This document shows positions 62,983 to 64,000 of a DNA stretch of 64,000 nucleotides, one piece after another. Below the pieces are notes generated by a model. The model searched no databases. It was given only the letters and a program-made list of their open reading frames with translations, and was not told where the DNA came from. A program made the position numbers and the translations under genes. How positions within the stretch are numbered: position 1 is the first letter of the stretch; each line of letters starts with the position of its first letter. The DNA is from Pseudomonas putida (GTDB taxonomy: Bacteria > Pseudomonadota > Gammaproteobacteria > Pseudomonadales > Pseudomonadaceae). The stretch is taken from NCBI RefSeq assembly GCF_001636055.1, contig NZ_CP011789.1, forward strand, positions 1,612,001 to 1,676,000, in the 5' to 3' direction.

Positions 62983-63938
62983 AGGCCTCGCTGGTCGGTG
63001 ACATCGGCGGTACCAACGCCCGCTTTGCCCTGTGGCGTGACAATGACCTGCACGCGGTGCAGGTGCTGGCGACGGCGGACTATTCCAGCCCCGAGCAGGC
63101 TATCGAGGCCTACCTCAAGGACCAGGGCCTCGAACGTGGCGACGTCTCGGACGTGTGCCTGTCGGTGGCCGGCCCTGTCGATGGTGACGAATTTCGCTTC
63201 ACCAACAATCACTGGCGCCTGAGCCGCTCGGCCTTCTGCAAGGTGCTGCAGGTCGAGCGCCTGTCGCTGATCAACGACTTTTCCGCCATGGCGCTGGGCA
63301 TGACCCGCCTCAAGCCTGGCGAGTTCGTCGAGGTGTGCCCCGGTCAGGCGTACGCCGCGCGCCCGGCGCTGGTCATCGGTGCGGGTACCGGCCTTGGCGT
63401 CGGCACCTTGCTCAGCCTCGGTGAGCAGCACTGGATGGCGCTGCCGGGCGAGGGCGGGCATGTCGACCTGCCGGTGGGCAATGCCCGTGAGGCGGCGATC
63501 CACCAGCAGATCCACAGCCAGATCGGCCATGTCAGCGCCGAGACCGTGCTCAGTGGTGGTGGGCTGGTGCGGCTGTACCAGGCGATCTGTGCGCTGGACG
63601 GCGCTACACCCCGTCACAAGACCCCTGCCCAGATCACCGATGCTGCGCTGGGCGGCGAACCGCAGGCCCTGGCGGTGATCGAACAGTTTTCACGCTTTCT
63701 CGGGCGTGTAGCGGGTAACAATGTGCTGACCCTGGGCGCGCGCGGTGGGGTCTATATTGTTGGCGGCGTGGTGCCGCGCTTCGCCGAGCTGTTCCTGCGC
63801 AGCGGGTTCGCGGCAAGCTTTGCCGACAAGGGCTGCATGAGCGGCTACTTCCCGGGTGTGCCGGTGTGGCTTGTGACGGCGGAGTTTTCCGGGTTGCTCG
63901 GAGCCGGTGTGGCCTTGCAGCAGATGCTGGACCACTGA
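62979..63938 (+). CDS. glk: Glucokinase
   Basis: The product is 319 residues, the bacterial glucokinase type (not ROK). It phosphorylates glucose with ATP. The phosphate loop [12 protein letters not shown] is at residues 7-18, and [19 protein letters not shown] near residue 55, [11 protein letters not shown], and [11 protein letters not shown] near residue 158 are family blocks. The ATG at 62979 overlaps the edd stop by 4 bases, so edd-glk is one unit. Confidence 0.96.
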
Positions 63939-63955
63939 AGGTCGGTTGTGCTGCC

Positions 63956-64000
63956 ATTCGCGGACAAGCCCGTTTCCACAAGGCGCTGTGGGAGCGGGCT
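63956..64000. repeat. REP pair at the right edge, truncated
   Basis: CATTCGCGGACAAGCCCGTT and TGTGGGAGCGGGCT are the start of a REP pair like those at 31441 and 40195. The second arm is cut by the window end. Confidence 0.75.

Overview
The window is a gene-dense, GC-rich chromosomal segment from a Pseudomonas, most likely of the P. putida group. I base this on gene order (tldD-darP-pmbA; fagA-fumC-orfX-sodA; kdsD-kdsC-lptC-lptA-lptB-rpoN-hpf-ptsN-rapZ-ptsO; mlaFEDCB-ibaG-murA-hisGDC; gcvH-gcvP-sdaA-gcvT; arcDABC; hxu-type heme locus; gap/edd-glk) and on many REP-type inverted repeats with the GGGAGCGGGCTTGCCCGCG core. I see no phage, plasmid, insertion sequence, CRISPR array, rRNA or tRNA. 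Nearly all genes are core or near-core.

Layout. 1-2.7 kb: the 3' end of tldD, darP and pmbA (TldD/TldE protease and ribosome maturation). 2.7-6.6 kb: a Fur-controlled iron-sparing operon, fagA-fumC-orfX-sodA plus a ZIP metal transporter. 6.6-13.6 kb: one long minus-strand run for Kdo synthesis, LPS transport, sigma-54, ribosome hibernation and the nitrogen PTS. 13.8-21.8 kb: Mla phospholipid transport, ibaG, murA and the hisG-hisD-hisC group. 21.9-28.4 kb: a GntR regulator, an MFS transporter, an NTF2-like protein, a secreted cysteine-rich protein, a GIY-YIG protein, yejK, an HU protein and rlmF. 28.5-37.3 kb: valS, a small holC-linked gene, holC, pepA, the divergent lptF-lptG pair, an RDD membrane protein and a cold-shock protein.

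37.6-45.4 kb: a glycine-to-pyruvate operon (gcvH-gcvP-sdaA-gcvT) preceded by a TyrR-like sigma-54 enhancer-binding protein gene. The gap between them holds a good -24/-12 promoter and three matching 18-bp sites. 45.5-52.7 kb: the arginine deiminase pathway (arcD-arcA-arcB-arcC) with an ANR-type box upstream, and a second, divergent arcD-like gene of identical length. 52.8-59.8 kb: a class III CoA-transferase, a DUF454 membrane protein, and a heme-iron locus (Fur box, ECF sigma, FecR anti-sigma, TonB receptor with signalling domain, heme oxygenase). 59.9-64 kb: divergent gap and edd-glk of the Entner-Doudoroff pathway, with HexR-like operator candidates between them.

I did not find a wholly new system. 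The observations most worth following up are the sigma-54/GcsR-like control region of the gcv operon, the duplicated arcD on both sides of an ANR-type promoter, the ZIP transporter tied to the Fur-regulated sodA operon, the lack of histidine in the FRxP-NPNL segment of the heme receptor, and a hairpin in that receptor's leader.
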